Of a stretch of DNA of 64,000 nt, positions 62,101-64,000 are shown piece by piece; position 1 is the stretch's first letter; every line of letters starts with the position of its first letter. Location: contig NC_021505.1 in assembly GCF_000412675.1 (NCBI RefSeq), positions 2,722,501 through 2,786,500 on the forward strand, written 5' to 3'. The position numbers were made by a program, and so were the translations under genes. This DNA is from Pseudomonas putida NBRC 14164 (GTDB taxonomy: Bacteria; Pseudomonadota; Gammaproteobacteria; Pseudomonadales; Pseudomonadaceae). The notes below the pieces were generated by a model. The model worked only from the letters and a program-made list of their open reading frames with translations. It had not been told where the DNA came from and did not search any database.

Positions 62101-64000
62101 TGCGCGCCCCTGTCGTTGAGGGCGCTCAGGGCCTTGACGTTACCCAGATCGGTCAGCTTGACCCCACCGAAGTTGCGTACAACAAGGCTCACGCGGCCAC
62201 TGGCGGTGTTCCAGCTAAAGCGTTGCTGAATGCCGTCCAGGTCGTCGACGCGGGCGCTTTCGTTCATGCGCAGAAGGCCCCATCGGCCCGGGAAGTCGAA
62301 CACGGTAAGCCGTGCGCCGCTCAGGGTAACCACGTCCAGGCGTGCGCCGGGGGCGTTGCTGGTGGCCGGCCAGGCAAAGCGGTTCCAGCTGCTGCGGCCG
62401 TTACGGTAGTGCTGTTCCTGGCCATCGAGCGTGAACACGATGTCGGTGAAGTTGGCCGAAGGCTCCAGCATGATCTCAAAGCCGTTGTCACGGTCCGAGA
62501 GGCTGGCGATCACCTGGCCCACCGAGCTGGCCTTGTCGATGCTGTTGAGCATGCCGGGGTTGACCAGCGCTGGCCCCTTGCTGTCACCCACGCCCAGGCC
62601 TTCACCGCCGGCCAGGTTGCCGATTTCGTTACGCTTGAACGCCGGGAGCAGGCCGCTTTGCGGGTCGACGAAGCGCTGCAGGTCTTTCACCGACGCTTCG
62701 TTGTTGCTGCTACCGGCAATGGGGTAACGGTGCGCCATGACCTGTTCCCACGGTTTGGCGATCTGCTGTGCCCAGGCTTTGGCGATTTGCTGGCCGGCCG
62801 GGTCGCGCAGGGTGGCCCAGGCGTACTGGATGGGCAGGCTGAACAGCCCCTGCAAGGAGCGGGACAGGCCGTCCTGGCTGGTATCGACGCTGCCTTCCAC
62901 ATAATTGCGTACGGTGGTGACTTCGCTCGGCTGGCCTTCCAGGGTCTCGCTGATCAACTGCTTGCTGCCCTTTCCCACATCCTGCGAGCGCTGGATGTTG
63001 TTCATGCGCACCTTGAGCTTGCGCAGCGCAGCCAGGTAGCGGTCCATGATGGTGCTGTCGGCGCCTTCTGCGTTGTTCTCGGCGAACACCCGCGCCACCG
63101 GTTCGAAACGCTTGGCCAGGCTGCCGTCATCCACTGCCGGCAGGGCCGGGGCGACGTTGGCGGGCAGGGCGTGATCGGCATCGAACAGGCCGGTGACCTT
63201 GCTCCAGAAGCCGTCATCGCGGGCGGCACCTGGGCTCGGGATAGCATGGTTGATCGGCAGGTCCCAGCGGGTATTGTCATTGACCGCAGCCAGCAGGTTC
63301 TTCACCGGCGAGTTCTGCACGTCGCTGAGCAGGCCCAGTTGATCGGTGGCCGAGGCCAGGTCGGCGAAGTGGCGCATGCCGACGCTGCTGACCATCTTGT
63401 ACCAGGCTTGGGTGTAGTCGCGCTTGTAGCGGGCCATGAACTCACGCACGAAGTTGGCTTTTTGCACGACGGCATCGCCGCCTTCGCCGTCCAGCACCCA
63501 GTCCGACTCGTTGCGCAGGTTGCCCGACACCAGCTTGATCAGCTCGGGCTTGACGAAGGTGTCCCAGCCCTGGCGCGTGTAGATTGCCGGTACCCCAGCG
63601 GAGCTGTACAGCAGCGCGCGGCCCGGTTGCGGGACCAGGTCGTTGAGGCTGAGCGCCGGGAACTGGCGGCTCGACTCAAGTTGCAGGCGCAGGTATTCGC
63701 GATCGACCAGGGAGCTGGAGATCATGAATGCCTTGAGGTTCTGCCGGGTTTCATTGATCAACTGCTCGTTGCGCGGCAGCGCGGGCGCTTGGCCTTGCTC
63801 CAGCAGCTGCACGTACAGCGGCACGTTTTCCTCGATTACCCGGGTGTCGGCCGGGGACCCTTCAGCTGCTGCGCCGGCCCAGGCCTGGGGCAGGCTTGCA
63901 GAGACGAAGGCCGGGTCCGGGTGAGCCTGGGGTTCGGTCAGCAGCAGGTACAGTTTGAGTGTGTTGTAGGCCTCGATGATCGAGGCCACCTGTTGTTCGT
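62097..64000 (-). CDS. tssM: TssM (IcmF), C-terminal part; 5' end outside window
   Basis: About 634 residues are visible, frame open to the right edge (...EQQVASIIEAYNTLKLYLLLTEPQAHPDP). The GTG at 63987-63989 is an internal codon, since the family's periplasmic core continues unbroken upstream. Landmarks: YIRQGWDTFVKPELIKLV-like segment (AIYTRQGWDTFVKPEL), WVLDGEGGDAVVQKANFVREFMARYKRDYTQAWYKMV, and the C-terminal domain (LEPSANFTDIVFTLDGQEQHYRNGRSSWNRFAWPA, WGLLRMNESARVDDLDGIQQRFSW) expected to contact TssJ or TssL. Normal TssM is about 1150 residues. Confidence 0.9.
   Translation of the reverse strand, partial: EQQVASIIEAYNTLKLYLLLTEPQAHPDPAFVSASLPQAWAGAAAEGSPADTRVIEENVPLYVQLLEQGQAPALPRNEQLINETRQNLKAFMISSSLVDREYLRLQLESSRQFPALSLNDLVPQPGRALLYSSAGVPAIYTRQGWDTFVKPELIKLVSGNLRNESDWVLDGEGGDAVVQKANFVREFMARYKRDYTQAWYKMVSSVGMRHFADLASATDQLGLLSDVQNSPVKNLLAAVNDNTRWDLPINHAIPSPGAARDDGFWSKVTGLFDADHALPANVAPALPAVDDGSLAKRFEPVARVFAENNAEGADSTIMDRYLAALRKLKVRMNNIQRSQDVGKGSKQLISETLEGQPSEVTTVRNYVEGSVDTSQDGLSRSLQGLFSLPIQYAWATLRDPAGQQIAKAWAQQIAKPWEQVMAHRYPIAGSSNNEASVKDLQRFVDPQSGLLPAFKRNEIGNLAGGEGLGVGDSKGPALVNPGMLNSIDKASSVGQVIASLSDRDNGFEIMLEPSANFTDIVFTLDGQEQHYRNGRSSWNRFAWPATSNAPGARLDVVTLSGARLTVFDFPGRWGLLRMNESARVDDLDGIQQRFSWNTASGRVSLVVRNFGGVKLTDLGNVKALSALNDRGAQ

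Noticed and set aside
63987..63989. GTG as the start of the last gene
   Set aside because: The frame is open past it to the window edge and the TssM periplasmic core continues upstream.

Overview
The window looks like chromosome from a member of the Pseudomonas putida group. The evidence is uniformly high GC, strongly biased third positions that open long spurious antisense frames, many REP palindromes built on CGGCCTCTTCGCGGG / CCCGCTCCCACAGG, and gene content I recall from P. putida (a qhp amine dehydrogenase operon and a type VI secretion block with tssA and hcp next to a fec-type signalling cassette). I see no rRNA, tRNA, insertion sequence, CRISPR array or prophage.

Layout. 1-9.3 kb: an outer-membrane protein cut by the window edge, an aldehyde dehydrogenase, the quinohemoprotein amine dehydrogenase operon qhpA-D-C-B and an acyl-CoA synthetase, together a plausible amine to aldehyde to acid to acyl-CoA route. 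9.4-16.6 kb: mobA, then an RND efflux pair (pump and lipoprotein adaptor, no outer-membrane channel) divergent from a two-component system. 16.7-24 kb: nfrB-nfrA-ybcH-like genes plus a diguanylate cyclase, a likely c-di-GMP-controlled exopolysaccharide locus related to the E. coli N4-receptor/NGR system. 24.1-26.3 kb: a PACE transporter, then biosynthetic ilvA behind an Ile-rich leader peptide and attenuator. 26.4-33 kb: a small conserved-looking protein, a WaaZ-like LPS core enzyme, ogt, a nitrilase-family hydrolase, a DUF3016 protein, a phosphatase, two LysE-type exporters and an AraC regulator. 33-44 kb: an autotransporter, two small parvulins, ecotin, 3-hydroxybutyrate dehydrogenase, a yejA-B-E peptide importer without its ATPase, and a DAHP synthase preceded by two aromatic-residue-rich small ORFs with a strong terminator after the first. 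44-50 kb: an MFS transporter, an AEC transporter and an EmrAB-like pair. 50-54.2 kb: a FecI/FecR/TonB-receptor cell-surface signalling cassette. 54.3-64 kb: a short UvrA paralog, then type VI secretion genes on the minus strand (tssM C-terminal part, tagF, a TssM-like protein ending in an OmpA domain, hcp, tssA).

The items I rate most worth following are the two amino-acid-biosynthesis leader regions (ilvA, and the two-ORF aromatic leader before the DAHP synthase), the nfr polysaccharide locus with a linked cyclase, the TssM-OmpA chimera, and a REP pair occupying the 5' coding end of yejA. Assignments rest on motifs and remembered family features; no database search was run.
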